A stretch of 23,013 nucleotides of DNA, from positions 1-23,013 of the forward strand of contig DATAZV010000414.1 of NCBI GenBank assembly GCA_036271855.1, read 5' to 3'. The notes below the pieces were generated by a model. The model saw only the letters and a program-made list of their open reading frames with translations, did no database searches and was not told the origin of the DNA. A program made the translations under genes and the position numbers. Positions 13,083-20,697 of this stretch are shown here, piece after piece. Numbering within the stretch: position 1 is the stretch's first letter; every line of letters starts with the position of its first letter. Origin of the DNA: JAQGMJ01 sp036271855. Its GTDB lineage: Bacteria > Pseudomonadota > Gammaproteobacteria > Burkholderiales > JAEUOS01.

Positions 13083-13886
13083 TCAGGTTTCGGTGAGGCG
13101 CCAGTACAGGAAGCGGTGCTCGGCGGAAAACAGGCGCTTGTAAACCAGCAGCACCACGCTCACCGTGCCCAGGCCGGAGGCAGCCGAGATCAGGAACATG
13201 ATGACGATCTGGTAGCGGATCGCCGCCTCCGGCGCCTGCCCCGCCAGCACCTGGCCGGTCATCATCCCCGGCAGGCTGACGATGCCGACCACCGACATGG
13301 CGTTGATCACCGGGGTCATGCCGGCGCGCACCGCGCTTTGCGCCGCCGGGCGAAACGCCTCCCAGCGGGTCGCGCCCATCGCCAGCAGGGTCTCGATCTG
13401 GTCGCGCCGCGACTGCAGCTCGCCGGTGATGCGCTCCATCCCCAGGGCCACGCCGGTCAGGGTATTGCCGAGGATCATGCCGAGAATCGGGATCACATAT
13501 TGCGGCTCGTACCAGGGGCGCACCCGCAGCACGACGAACAGGCCGATCGCCGCCACCAGCCAGGAACTGCCCCACACCGAGACGATGCTGTCGGCGCCCA
13601 TCTGCTTGTAGGTCCAGCGGCTGCGCTCGCCCGCGGCGCGCCCGGCGACCAGGGTCATCAGCACCATCATCGCCAGCACCACGTACCAGCGGTCGACCGC
13701 GAACACCCAGCCCAGCACATAGCCCACCGCCAGCAACTGCACCACGGTGCGCAGGGCGGCGATGGCCAGCTTTTTTTCCAGCTTCAGGCGCAGCGCCAGC
13801 GAGATCGCGCCGTTGATCAGGATCAGCGCTGCCGAGATCGCCAGCGCCGGCCATGACAGGTCCTGCAGAAAACCGCCGCCGCTCAT
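13083..13886 (-). CDS. fetB: FetB-like ABC transporter permease (UPF0014)
   Basis: The 267-residue integral membrane protein has about seven hydrophobic segments. Family landmarks include AALRTVVQLLAVGYVLGWVF, VIPILGMILGNTLTGVALGMERI, the basic loop RRDQIETLLAMGATRWEAFRPAA, and VGIVSLPGMMTGQVLAGQAP, all characteristic of YbbM/FetB permeases. In E. coli FetAB is linked to iron export and peroxide resistance. The start at 13886 (MSGGGFLQD) overlaps the stop of the ATPase gene as ATGA, so the two are translationally coupled; a longer version of the frame would run far into the ATPase gene and is not credible. The length is close to the usual ~260. Iron efflux is inferred from the family. Confidence 0.85.
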   Translation of the reverse strand: MSGGGFLQDLSWPALAISAALILINGAISLALRLKLEKKLAIAALRTVVQLLAVGYVLGWVFAVDRWYVVLAMMVLMTLVAGRAAGERSRWTYKQMGADSIVSVWGSSWLVAAIGLFVVLRVRPWYEPQYVIPILGMILGNTLTGVALGMERITGELQSRRDQIETLLAMGATRWEAFRPAAQSAVRAGMTPVINAMSVVGIVSLPGMMTGQVLAGQAPEAAIRYQIVIMFLISAASGLGTVSVVLLVYKRLFSAEHRFLYWRLTET

Positions 13887-14599
13887 GCCGCCACTGCCTC
13901 GATGACGACGCCATCGGCTGAACACAGCCGGCCGGCGATCACGCGGTAATGCCGCGTGCCGACGCGCGCCCCCTGCGCCGGGTCGTGGCTGATCCACACC
14001 GTCGCCACTTCGGTGCTGCGCGCATGCGCCCAGCCCAGCACCAGGGTTTCGACCTGCGCGGTCGACTCCGGGTCCAGCGCCGCGGTGGGCTCGTCCAGCA
14101 GCAGCACCTCGGGGTCGAACTGCAGGGCGCGCACCAGGCCCATCACCTGCGCTTCGCCGCCCGAAAGGTCGCGGCCTTCCTTGGCCAGAAAATTGGGCGG
14201 CTTGCCCGCCGCTTCCAGCAGTTCCAGCGCGCGTTCGCGCATATAGATGCGCCCGGCATTGATCTTCAGCTCGAAAGGCAGGCGCAGATTGTCTTCCACC
14301 GTGCCGCCCAGCAGCGCCGGGCGCTGGCGCAAATAGGCCACCCGCGAGCGGAACAGCGGAATATCGCAGGCCGGCACCGGCCGGCCGCGAAACAGCAGCG
14401 CGCCGCCGGACAAGGGGTCGAGCAGCGCCAGGCTGCGCATCAGCACGCTCTTGCCCGCGCCCGAGGGGCCGGAGAGCACCACGTGCTCGCCGCCGCGCAG
14501 CTCCAGGCTGGCCGGGTGCAGCAGCACGCTGCCGGCGACGGGGTCGCGGCGTTCGATGCGCTCGGCGCGCAGCAGGGGTGGAGTGTCGGCAGGGGTCAT
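13883..14599 (-). CDS. fetA: FetA-like ABC transporter ATP-binding protein
   Basis: The 238-residue ATPase has Walker A GPSGAGKS (44-51), a Q-loop at YLRQRP (89-94), the signature LSGGEAQ (145-151), Walker B VLLLDEP (165-171) with Glu170, the D-loop AALD and the switch His in WISHDP. It is a stand-alone nucleotide-binding subunit that pairs with the permease, whose start overlaps its stop by four bases. Together they form the FetAB/YbbLM-type exporter. The ATG at 14599 begins a normal-length protein, and no other gene shares the operon upstream. I see no Fur- or PerR-like box by eye. Confidence 0.88.
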   Translation of the reverse strand: MTPADTPPLLRAERIERRDPVAGSVLLHPASLELRGGEHVVLSGPSGAGKSVLMRSLALLDPLSGGALLFRGRPVPACDIPLFRSRVAYLRQRPALLGGTVEDNLRLPFELKINAGRIYMRERALELLEAAGKPPNFLAKEGRDLSGGEAQVMGLVRALQFDPEVLLLDEPTAALDPESTAQVETLVLGWAHARSTEVATVWISHDPAQGARVGTRHYRVIAGRLCSADGVVIEAVAA

Positions 14600-14742
14600 G
14601 TGGGCAGCGCCTTATCGTGCACGCGCATCATGCCCCCGGGCGGCGGCGCGCGCAATTGACCGGCTTCAAGCGCGGGTGAAGTTTTACGCCGCCATCACGT
14701 CAAATGGAGGCGATTCGCATTTCATCCCCTAGCCTCCCGGCA

Positions 14743-14765
14743 GCCTGCCCGGCCGCCAGGCAGGC
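14743..14765. repeat. Inverted repeat in the fetA/BLUF divergent spacer
   Basis: GCCTGCC (14743-14749) and GGCAGGC (14759-14765) are exact arms around a 9-base loop, in the 246-bp spacer between the diverging fetA-like and BLUF genes. A second stem, AGACGGC/GCTGTCT with one G-U pair (14812-14832), lies just before the BLUF start. No promoter is convincing here. Confidence 0.3.
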
Positions 14766-14845
14766 GCGAAATCCAGGCCTTTCCCTAGGCGATTGTCAGA
14801 GGATTTCCTACAGACGGCGACTTCGGCTGTCTTTAGCATTGCGTC

Positions 14846-15406
14846 ATGGAAAATCTACTCGCCACTCCTTCCCGCGCCGTTGCGCGTGCCGGCACCGGTT
14901 TCGCCTTCGCCGGCGCCGCGCCGCGTGCCGCGTTCGAAGGCCTGGTCTACACGGCGGAAGCCGGCGCTGCTTTTGACGCGGCGCGCCTGCGCGAATTCAG
15001 CGCGGCTGCGGCCCGGCGCAATGCGCTTCTCGGCCTGACCGGCCACGCCTATGTGCACGGCGGGCGCGTGGTCGAATACATCGAAGGCCCGGCCGAGGCG
15101 CTGGAACAAGCCCATGCCGCCATCCAGGCGGACCCGCAATTGACGGTGCGCCAGTCGGCCCGCGCCCCTGTAGCGGCAGGACGCCGCTTCGAGGCGTGGC
15201 ACCTGGAAGCCTGCGGTGCCGATCTGATGGAACTGCGCCTGGAACACGTGCTGGAAACGGTGTTGCAGAATCTGGCGGCAGACTTGTTCGGTGCCGGGGA
15301 AAACCTGTCAGCCATCTGGCGCCTGGTCGATGCGATAGCCCGGCGCCAGGCAAGCTCGCGCAAGCCGGTCGGCAGCGGTTCGACGCGCCTGGTATTCACT
15401 CACTAA
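14846..15406 (+). CDS. BLUF-domain photoreceptor-like protein with altered flavin-pocket residues
   Basis: The 186-residue protein has a 30-residue low-complexity start, a BLUF domain (about 31-125) and a helical tail without an output enzyme. BLUF domains bind FAD and switch a hydrogen-bond network in blue light. Here Tyr35 (GLVYT) and Asn59 (ARRNALLG) match the conserved flavin-contacting pair, and the LTGHAYVHGG and EYIEGP strands fit. The residue at the invariant Gln position of the F-x-Q-x-L-E-G motif is Glu77 (codon GAA, one base from CAA), and Leu120 sits where the semi-conserved Met follows Trp118. It may still bind flavin with changed chemistry. No clear ribosome site precedes the ATG. 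It converges with the GntR gene. Confidence 0.8.
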   Translation: MENLLATPSRAVARAGTGFAFAGAAPRAAFEGLVYTAEAGAAFDAARLREFSAAAARRNALLGLTGHAYVHGGRVVEYIEGPAEALEQAHAAIQADPQLTVRQSARAPVAAGRRFEAWHLEACGADLMELRLEHVLETVLQNLAADLFGAGENLSAIWRLVDAIARRQASSRKPVGSGSTRLVFTH

Positions 15407-15420
15407 GCGCGCTTCGCGCT
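15406..15420. terminator. Hairpin between converging BLUF and GntR genes
   Basis: AGCGCG and CGCGCT are perfect 6-base arms around CTT, starting in the BLUF stop codon. CATTCTT follows. Palindromic form means it can work in both directions, but stem and T-run are both weak. Confidence 0.45.
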
Positions 15421-15436
15421 CATTCTTCGCCCAAGC

Positions 15437-16273
15437 TCAGTCCGACCAGGACTTGAGTTCGCGCTTCAGTTCCATCGAGTAGGTGAAGCGCCGCTCCGGG
15501 TGGATGGTGATGGTGGTCTCGAAAATCTCGCCGCTGCGCCCGGTATAGCGCCGCACCACGGTCATCGCCGGGGTGTCCGGTGTCACCCGCAGCAGCTTGG
15601 CGATTTTCGCCGGGATGCGGCTGGCGAAAAACTCGAAATGCGCGCGCTCCACGGTTTCGCCGTAGCGCTTTTCGATCTGTTCGTACAGGGGCACCCGTTC
15701 CAGGGTCTTGGCTTTCACCACGCTGGCATATTTGGGCAGCACGTAGACATCGGTCCAGGCCAGCGGCTCTTCGACATAGTCCGAGCGGCGCAGGGCGGAG
15801 AGGCAGAACCATGCCTTGCCCGGCTCGCAGCCGAGCAGCGAAGCCAGGTGCTCGTCGGCCACCACGTCGCGCGCGTCCATATTTTCGCGATAGGTGTCGC
15901 TGGGAAAATTCAGCAGCTCGGAGAGGTCGCCCAGGGTCTGGGTGAACACCGCCCGCTGTTCGGTAGCAACCACCACCGAGCCGGCACCGGGCCGGCGTGT
16001 CACCAGGCCCTTGTCGGTCAAGGCCGCCAGGGCGGCGCGCACGGTGAAGCGGCTGACCTTGAAGCGCTCGCACAACTGCATCTCGGAAGGCAGCAGGCTG
16101 CCGACGGGGTAGCGCCCGGCGCTGATTTCCGCCAGCAGCAGGTTGACGATTTCCTGGTAGCGCGGCAGCGCCACCGGCTTGGCCGCGGTGCGCGTGACGC
16201 GGGCGGCGGCGGTCGCGGCGGCTTTGCTGGAAGGGAGTTTGCGGGCGGGATTTGTTGTGGCTGGTTTGGGCAT
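15437..16273 (-). CDS. GntR-family transcriptional regulator, HutC/UTRA type
   Basis: The 278-residue protein starts at an ATG preceded by CGGAGAA on the minus strand. A basic Ala-rich leader (1-36) precedes a winged helix (about 37-104) with the GntR pattern PRYQEIVNLLLAEISAG, LPSEMQLCERFKVSRFTVRAAL and GLVTRRPGAGSVV. A UTRA effector domain covers the rest (about 120-275), containing the D-V-Y-V-L-P and R-R-Y-T-G-R-S-G-E segments. UTRA domains bind small metabolites such as organic acids, amino acids or sugars. Divergent placement with the hydrolase-Bug operon and shared spacer palindromes makes it the likely local regulator (inference). Confidence 0.88.
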   Translation of the reverse strand: MPKPATTNPARKLPSSKAAATAAARVTRTAAKPVALPRYQEIVNLLLAEISAGRYPVGSLLPSEMQLCERFKVSRFTVRAALAALTDKGLVTRRPGAGSVVVATEQRAVFTQTLGDLSELLNFPSDTYRENMDARDVVADEHLASLLGCEPGKAWFCLSALRRSDYVEEPLAWTDVYVLPKYASVVKAKTLERVPLYEQIEKRYGETVERAHFEFFASRIPAKIAKLLRVTPDTPAMTVVRRYTGRSGEIFETTITIHPERRFTYSMELKRELKSWSD

Positions 16274-16373
16274 CTTGTTCTCCGCGATGGGGCTATTATC
16301 GCCCAGGAAAGGCGCGCCGCCGCGGCCTTCCTGACCGGTCCTGATTTTTCCGCATGCGAATACCAAGAATAGT

Positions 16374-16402
16374 GGCTGCGCAGCCCCGATTTGTGTTCAA
16401 AT
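16374..16402. promoter_or_regulatory. Operator candidates in the GntR/hydrolase divergent spacer
   Basis: GGCTGCGCAGCC (16374-16385) is a perfect 12-base palindrome. ATTTG-TGTT-CAAAT (16389-16402) is a 5-4-5 inverted repeat only 3 bases further. Short GT/AC-containing palindromes are typical sites for GntR-family dimers. GGGC-tattatc-GCCC (16290-16304) lies nearer the GntR start. Confidence 0.4.
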
Positions 16403-16495
16403 TCCCGCGCGCAAAAAAACAAAGCGCCATGCCCCAGGCGCGTTTGAGCGCCGGCCGCCAACACGGCAAGCATGACCAAGACAAAGGAGACGGTA

Positions 16496-17350
16496 GTGGC
16501 AATCGCGGAAGTGCGTGGCGTCAAGATCAAATACGAAGTGGTCGGCGAGTCCGGACCCTGGCTCACCCTGACCACCGGCGGGCGGCGCGGGCATGAGGAG
16601 TTCCTGCCGCTGGCGCGCAAGGTCGCCGAACAGGGCTTTCGCGTCTTGCTGCACGACCGGCGCAACACCGGCGCCTCGCAGATCGTCATCGCCGGCGACG
16701 AGGGCGAAGAAGAAATCTGGGCCGACGACCTGGCCGAACTGCTGAGCCAGCTCAAGGCCACGCCCGCCTTCATCGGCGGCTCCTCGTCGGGCGCGCGCAT
16801 GTCGATGCTGGTGTACAAGCGGCACCCTAAAATCGTGCGTGGCCTGATCCTGATGCGCATCACCGGCGGCGCTTTCGCCGCCGGCCGGCTGCCGGAAATG
16901 TATTACGCCCAGTTCATCCGCGCCGCGCGCGAAGGCGGCATGGCGGCGGTGTGCAACACCGAGCAATACCGCGACCGCCTGGCCGCCAATCCGGGCAATC
17001 GCGAATATCTGATGGCGATGGACCCGCAGGAATACATTCGCGTGATGGCGCACTGGCTGGACATTTTCCTCTCCGGCCCGACCGAGCCGGTGATGGGCGT
17101 CACCGAGGCCGACCTGCGCGCCATCGAGGTGCCCTCGATCATCGTGCCGGGCAACGACAAGACCCACGCCTCGGTCAACGGCCGCTCGGCTGCCCGCCTG
17201 GTGCTGGGCAGCGAGCTGTTCGAGTTGCCGCTGGAAGACGAGGACATTCCGCTGATTCCCTTCGGCGACTGGGCGCCGCACGAGCCCGCGCTGGCGCGCG
17301 CTTTTGTCGCCTTCATGCGCCGCCACAGCGCCGTGGCTGTACATAGTTAA
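16496..17350 (+). CDS. Alpha/beta hydrolase with intact nucleophile
   Basis: Translation most likely begins at GTG 16496, since AAAGGAG lies 6-7 bases before it; the earlier ATG at 16472 has no ribosome site. The protein has 284 residues. The fold is clear: LTLTTGGRRG near the oxyanion loop, FRVLLHDRRNTGAS, then the nucleophile elbow G-S-S97-S-G with Ser97 (TCG at 16784-16786). A plausible acid is the Asp in IIVPGNDKTH, and the His in WAPHEPALARAFVAF suits the triad. It resembles MhpC/PcaD-like hydrolases for ring-cleavage products or enol lactones. It leads an operon with a second hydrolase 13 bases downstream and a Bug protein. Confidence 0.82.
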   Translation: MAIAEVRGVKIKYEVVGESGPWLTLTTGGRRGHEEFLPLARKVAEQGFRVLLHDRRNTGASQIVIAGDEGEEEIWADDLAELLSQLKATPAFIGGSSSGARMSMLVYKRHPKIVRGLILMRITGGAFAAGRLPEMYYAQFIRAAREGGMAAVCNTEQYRDRLAANPGNREYLMAMDPQEYIRVMAHWLDIFLSGPTEPVMGVTEADLRAIEVPSIIVPGNDKTHASVNGRSAARLVLGSELFELPLEDEDIPLIPFGDWAPHEPALARAFVAFMRRHSAVAVHS

Positions 17351-17363
17351 GGAGACCGGTACC

Positions 17364-18164
17364 GTGTACGCGCAAGCCAGCGGCATCAGGATGCATTACG
17401 TGGTGGACGGACCCGATAATGTGGAACCCGGTGCCCCCTGGGTCACCTTCGTCACCGGCATCGCCAACGACACCACGCTGTGGGCCGGCCAGGCGCCGGC
17501 CCTCTCGGACAAATTCCGCGTGCTGCGTTACGACTTGCGCGGGCAAGGCAAGAGCGAAGCAACGCCGCCGCCCTACTCGATCAAGTCGCTGTCGGACGAC
17601 CTGGTCGCGCTGTGGGACGCGCTCGACATCAAGCGCTCGCATCTGGTCGGCCTCGGCCTGGGCAGCACGGTGGCGATGCGCACGGCGATCGACCATCCCG
17701 CGCGCATAGACAAGCTGGTGCCCAGCTGCACCCGCGCGAAAATGGTGCCGGACTTCGCCGTCATGTGGGGCAAGCTCACCGAGACGGTGAAGGCCGGTGG
17801 CGTCGCGGCGATTGTCGAGCAGACCGCGCAGCGCTGGTTCACCGAGGACTTCAAGGCCGCGCATCCGGACGTGATCGATAACGTGCGCAAGATGGTCGCG
17901 GGCACCAGCCTGGATGGTTACCTCGGCTGCGTCAGCGCCTTTGTCGGGCTGGACCTGGAAGACGAGTTGCCGCGGATCAAAGCCCCGACGCTATTCATGG
18001 GCGGGGCCGACGACAAGAGCGGCGGGCCGGAAGTCATCATGCGCGGCCTGGCGGCGAAGGTGCCGGGGGCGAGTTACCAGCCGGTGGCCAATGCGGCGCA
18101 CATCGCCAACGTACAGAATGAGGCGGAGTACAACCGCATCCTGCGCCAGTTCCTGCTGGCCTGA
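17364..18164 (+). CDS. Alpha/beta hydrolase homologue lacking the catalytic Ser
   Basis: Start is GTG 17364, 8 bases after AAGGAG, giving 266 residues. The PcaD/3-oxoadipate enol-lactonase-like pattern is strong: WVTFVTGIANDTTLW, FRVLRYDLRGQGKSE, LSDDLVALWDALDIKRSHLVG, and a C-terminal acid and His (GGADDKSG and VANAAHIANVQ). At the nucleophile elbow, where G-x-S-x-G is expected, the sequence is G-L-G98-L-G (GGC at 17655-17657). The Ser codon AGC is one base away. Either the enzyme lost hydrolase activity, uses another residue (Ser101 is three positions on), or is a pseudo-enzyme partner of the upstream hydrolase. The rest of the fold is undamaged. Same operon as its neighbours. Confidence 0.82.
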   Translation: MYAQASGIRMHYVVDGPDNVEPGAPWVTFVTGIANDTTLWAGQAPALSDKFRVLRYDLRGQGKSEATPPPYSIKSLSDDLVALWDALDIKRSHLVGLGLGSTVAMRTAIDHPARIDKLVPSCTRAKMVPDFAVMWGKLTETVKAGGVAAIVEQTAQRWFTEDFKAAHPDVIDNVRKMVAGTSLDGYLGCVSAFVGLDLEDELPRIKAPTLFMGGADDKSGGPEVIMRGLAAKVPGASYQPVANAAHIANVQNEAEYNRILRQFLLA

Positions 18165-18204
18165 GCGCGGCATCCATAACAACCATCACGATGGGGAGAC
18201 AGAC

Positions 18205-19173
18205 ATGATCAAGTTCGTACGCGCGGCCACCGTCGCGCTGTTTGCCGTCGCCGGCTTCGGCGCGCAGGCGCAGACCTGGCCCGCCAAGCCGATCCGCCTG
18301 GTCGAACCGGCAGGGCCCGGCAGCGCGGTCGACGCCTTCGCTCGCCAGTTCGCGCCGCTGCTGGCCGAAGCCCTGGGCCAGCCGGTGGTGATCGACAACC
18401 GCGCCGGCGCCAACAGCGCCATCGGCGCCTGCGAAGTGGCGCATGCCCCGGCCGACGGCTACACCCTGCTGCACGGGAACATCAACAACTCGCTCAACGA
18501 CCTGATCAGCAAGGACACCCGCTGCCGCCTGAATGACGCGCTGGTCCCGGTGGCGCGCCTGACCGTCACGCCGCTGGTGATGGTGGTCCACCCTTCGGTG
18601 CCGGCGAACGACCTCAAGCAATACATCGCGCTGGGCAAGGCCAAGCCCGATCTGCTGACCAACGCCTCCGGCGGGCAGGGCTCGATCACCCAGTTGCTAG
18701 GCGAGAAATTCAAGATGAGCGCCGGCATCGGCTCGCGCGAGATTCCCTACAAGGCGATCGGCGCCGAACTGCCCGACCTGCTGGCCGGCCACGTGATGAC
18801 GGCCTACCTCTCGCCGGTGGTGGTGCGCCAGCACATCGTCGCCGGCAAGCTGCGCGCACTCGGCGTGGCATCGTCGAAACGCCTGGCGATCATCCCCGAT
18901 GTGCCGACCCTGGGCGAAGCCGGGTTGCCGGGGGTCGAAGCCTCAGGCTGGAACGGCCTGTTCGTTCCAGCGGGCACGCCCAAACCCATCATCGCGCGCC
19001 TGGCCGCCGAGACGGCAAAAATCCTCGCTTCGCCGGTGATCAAGAACGACTCCATCAGCCAGGGCTACGAGGTCGATGCCGCCGGGCCGGACGAGTATGC
19101 CGCCTACGTGCGCGCCGAAATCGCCAAGTGGGGCAAGGTGATCAAGGACTCCAACCTCAAGCTGGAGCAGTAA
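18205..19173 (+). CDS. Bug-type (TTT family) periplasmic substrate-binding protein 1
   Basis: The 322-residue precursor has a Sec signal (cleavage after AQA at residue 22) and the classic Bug start W-P-A-K-P-I-R-L-V near 25-33, then GPGSAVDAFARQFAPLLAEALGQ and VVIDNRAGANSAIG. The second half keeps PDVPTLGEAG and FVPAGTPKPII. Bug proteins are the binding component of tripartite tricarboxylate transporters and bind carboxylates, amides or aromatic acids; many are orphans without TctA/TctB nearby, as here. GGGGAGA precedes the ATG. It ends the hydrolase operon and probably captures a substrate or product of those enzymes. Confidence 0.92.
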   Translation: MIKFVRAATVALFAVAGFGAQAQTWPAKPIRLVEPAGPGSAVDAFARQFAPLLAEALGQPVVIDNRAGANSAIGACEVAHAPADGYTLLHGNINNSLNDLISKDTRCRLNDALVPVARLTVTPLVMVVHPSVPANDLKQYIALGKAKPDLLTNASGGQGSITQLLGEKFKMSAGIGSREIPYKAIGAELPDLLAGHVMTAYLSPVVVRQHIVAGKLRALGVASSKRLAIIPDVPTLGEAGLPGVEASGWNGLFVPAGTPKPIIARLAAETAKILASPVIKNDSISQGYEVDAAGPDEYAAYVRAEIAKWGKVIKDSNLKLEQ

Positions 19174-19187
19174 ACAAAGGGCGCGGC

Positions 19188-19631
19188 TTACGCCGCCAGC
19201 GCGTCGATCTCCGCCACCAGCTGTTCCAGGGCGGCGAGCTTTTGTTTGCCGATATTGCGCCGGATCAGCGCTTGCGCCGCCTGCCACGCGGCCAGCGCTT
19301 CCTTCGACACCCTGGCGCCGCTGCGCGTCAGTGTCACCAGGCGCTCGCGTTGGTCCTGCTCGTTGGCGACGAATACCACCAGGCCCTGCGCCTCCAGCAG
19401 CTTGAGGTTGCGCCCCAGGGTCGTGCGGTCCAGGTTCAGGTACGCCGCCAGCTCGGTGATGCCCAGCGGGCCGGAATTGGCGGCGGCGCGCATCAGCGAA
19501 AACTGCGGCAGGGTGATGCCGTAAGGCGCCAGTTCGCGCTCATAGAGTTCGGTCAGCGCGCGCGAGGCGCGCCGGGTCAGCCCGCAGTAGCAGGGCTCGG
19601 CATTTGATTTTTCCGGAGAGCGTTCGGCCAT
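19188..19631 (-). CDS. MarR-family transcriptional regulator
   Basis: The 147-residue protein has an N-terminal dimerisation helix with C14-Y-C16-GLTRRASRALTELYER, a winged helix (LPQFSLMRAAANSG, ITELAAYLNLDRTTLGRNLKLLEAQGLV), a wing with N-E-Q-D-Q-R-E-R and a C-terminal helix pair. The D-Q-R-E-R motif is the MarR wing signature. The Cys-x-Cys near the start could sense metal or oxidants, but this is not shown. A palindrome and a TACAAT -10 lie directly upstream, indicating autoregulation. It converges with the plus-strand Bug gene (14-base gap), and its natural target is likely the minus-strand amidase-PuuE-Bug genes upstream of it. Confidence 0.87.
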   Translation of the reverse strand: MAERSPEKSNAEPCYCGLTRRASRALTELYERELAPYGITLPQFSLMRAAANSGPLGITELAAYLNLDRTTLGRNLKLLEAQGLVVFVANEQDQRERLVTLTRSGARVSKEALAAWQAAQALIRRNIGKQKLAALEQLVAEIDALAA

Positions 19632-19642
19632 GATGCGTGTAG

Positions 19643-19652
19643 TTACGCGTAA
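19643..19652. promoter_or_regulatory. Palindrome TTACGCGTAA at the MarR start site
   Basis: TTACGCGTAA is a perfect 10-base palindrome 11 bases upstream of the MarR ATG and 6 bases from its -10-like element, so it would cover the predicted +1. MarR operators often sit there. Confidence 0.5.
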
Positions 19653-19658
19653 AAAGCG

Positions 19659-19664
19659 ATTGTA
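19659..19664 (-). promoter_or_regulatory. -10 element of the MarR gene
   Basis: TACAAT on the minus strand is a 5/6 match to the -10 consensus, 28 bases upstream of the ATG. No good -35 is found at 17 bases, where GC-rich hairpin sequence begins, so activator help or a weak promoter is likely. Confidence 0.45.
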
Positions 19665-19679
19665 GCCCCGATCAGGGTT

Positions 19680-19698
19680 CCGGCCGCGGCGCGGCCGG
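19680..19698. terminator. Perfect GC hairpin between Bug 2 and MarR genes
   Basis: CCGGCCGCG and CGCGGCCGG are perfect 9-base arms around one G, 20 bases after the Bug 2 stop in the direction of transcription. A second stem (CCC/GGG, about 19666-19677) follows. There is no T-run directly behind; transcription end by Rho or mRNA 3' protection is possible. Confidence 0.4.
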
Positions 19699-19718
19699 CG
19701 TCGGGGGGTTTACTCTGC

Positions 19719-20684
19719 CTATTCAGGCTGGATGCCGGAAATCTTCACGTATTCGCGCCAGCGCTGCACTTCGCTGGCGGCGAAGGTGCGGAACTCGGGG
19801 CGCGACATCGGCTTGATCGCCAGGCCCAGCTTCTCGAATTGCGCGCGGCCCACCGGGTCCTGCATCACCTTGACCATCAGGCCGTTGAGGTAGTCGAGAG
19901 CCTCCGGCGGCGTATGCGCGGGCGCGGCCAGGCCCAGGTAGGCGGTCAGCTCGAAGCCGGGGTAGGTTTCGGCCAGGGCCGGGATGTTCGGCCAGGCCTT
20001 GTAGCGGGTCGGGCCGGTGACGCCCAGGCCGATCACCTTGCCGCCTTCGAGCTGCGGCAGCGCCGGCAGGTATTCGAGAAACAGCACCTGGATCTGCCCG
20101 CCCATCAGGTCGGTGATGGCGTTGCCGATAGCCTTGTACGACACCCCGGTGAGGTCGGCGCCGGAGCGGGAGCGGAACAGCTCGGCGGTCATCTGCGAGG
20201 CAGAGTTGTAATAGCCGAAGAAGGTTTTGCCGGGATTCGCCTTGGAGTATTTGACCAAATCAGCAATTGAGTTGATGCCCTTGCCCGCCACTACCGTGGC
20301 CACCGAGCCGAAGGTGCCGAACAGGCCGATGTATTCGAAGTCCTTCACCGGGTCGTACGGCACCTTCTTGTACAGGCTCAGGTTGGCCGCGTGGGTGGTG
20401 TTGGTGATCAGCTCGATGGTGTAGCCGTCCGGCGGCGAGGTCTTCACCAGCTCGGTGCCGATGATGCCGTTGGCGCCAGGCTTGTTGTCGATCAGCACCG
20501 TCTGCTTGCTCTGGGTTTCGAGGTACTGCGCGAAGGCGCGTGCGGAGATGTCGCCCGAGCCGCCGGGGCCGAAAGGCACGACGATGCGTATCGGCTTGGA
20601 AGGATAGGCCTGCGCATGCGCCGCGCCGCCCAAGGCACAGGCAGCGAGTAACAACAGGGTTTGGCTGATGGATGAAAATTTCAT
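19719..20684 (-). CDS. Bug-type (TTT family) periplasmic substrate-binding protein 2
   Basis: The 321-residue precursor starts at an ATG at 20684; a longer version of the frame runs into the PuuE-like gene and is unlikely. The Sec signal is cleaved after AHA (residue 24). The Bug hallmark YPSKPIRIVVPFGPGGSGDI (27-46) is exact, followed by VLIDNKPGANGIIGTELV, PPDGYTIELI and GVSYKAIGNAITDLMGGQI. The ligand-binding cleft is complete. It is preceded by a terminator-like hairpin (20698-20719), so its expression may be partly uncoupled from the amidase genes. The substrate may be a cyclic or linear amide acid processed by these enzymes (inference). No transporter membrane subunits are in the window. 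Confidence 0.92.
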   Translation of the reverse strand: MKFSSISQTLLLLAACALGGAAHAQAYPSKPIRIVVPFGPGGSGDISARAFAQYLETQSKQTVLIDNKPGANGIIGTELVKTSPPDGYTIELITNTTHAANLSLYKKVPYDPVKDFEYIGLFGTFGSVATVVAGKGINSIADLVKYSKANPGKTFFGYYNSASQMTAELFRSRSGADLTGVSYKAIGNAITDLMGGQIQVLFLEYLPALPQLEGGKVIGLGVTGPTRYKAWPNIPALAETYPGFELTAYLGLAAPAHTPPEALDYLNGLMVKVMQDPVGRAQFEKLGLAIKPMSRPEFRTFAASEVQRWREYVKISGIQPE

Positions 20685-20697
20685 GGAGTGTCCCGAC

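Noticed and set aside
13887..13997. Longer FetB-like protein
   Set aside because: It would overlap the ATPase gene by over 100 bases with an Arg-rich start; the ATGA overlap at 13883-13886 is the usual coupled arrangement.
16472..16495. ATG at 16472 as start of the first hydrolase
   Set aside because: AAAGGAG lies after it and correctly spaced for GTG 16496.
17914..18204. Upstream extension of the Bug 1 frame
   Set aside because: It overlaps the second hydrolase gene; the signal peptide and GGGGAGA place the start at 18205.
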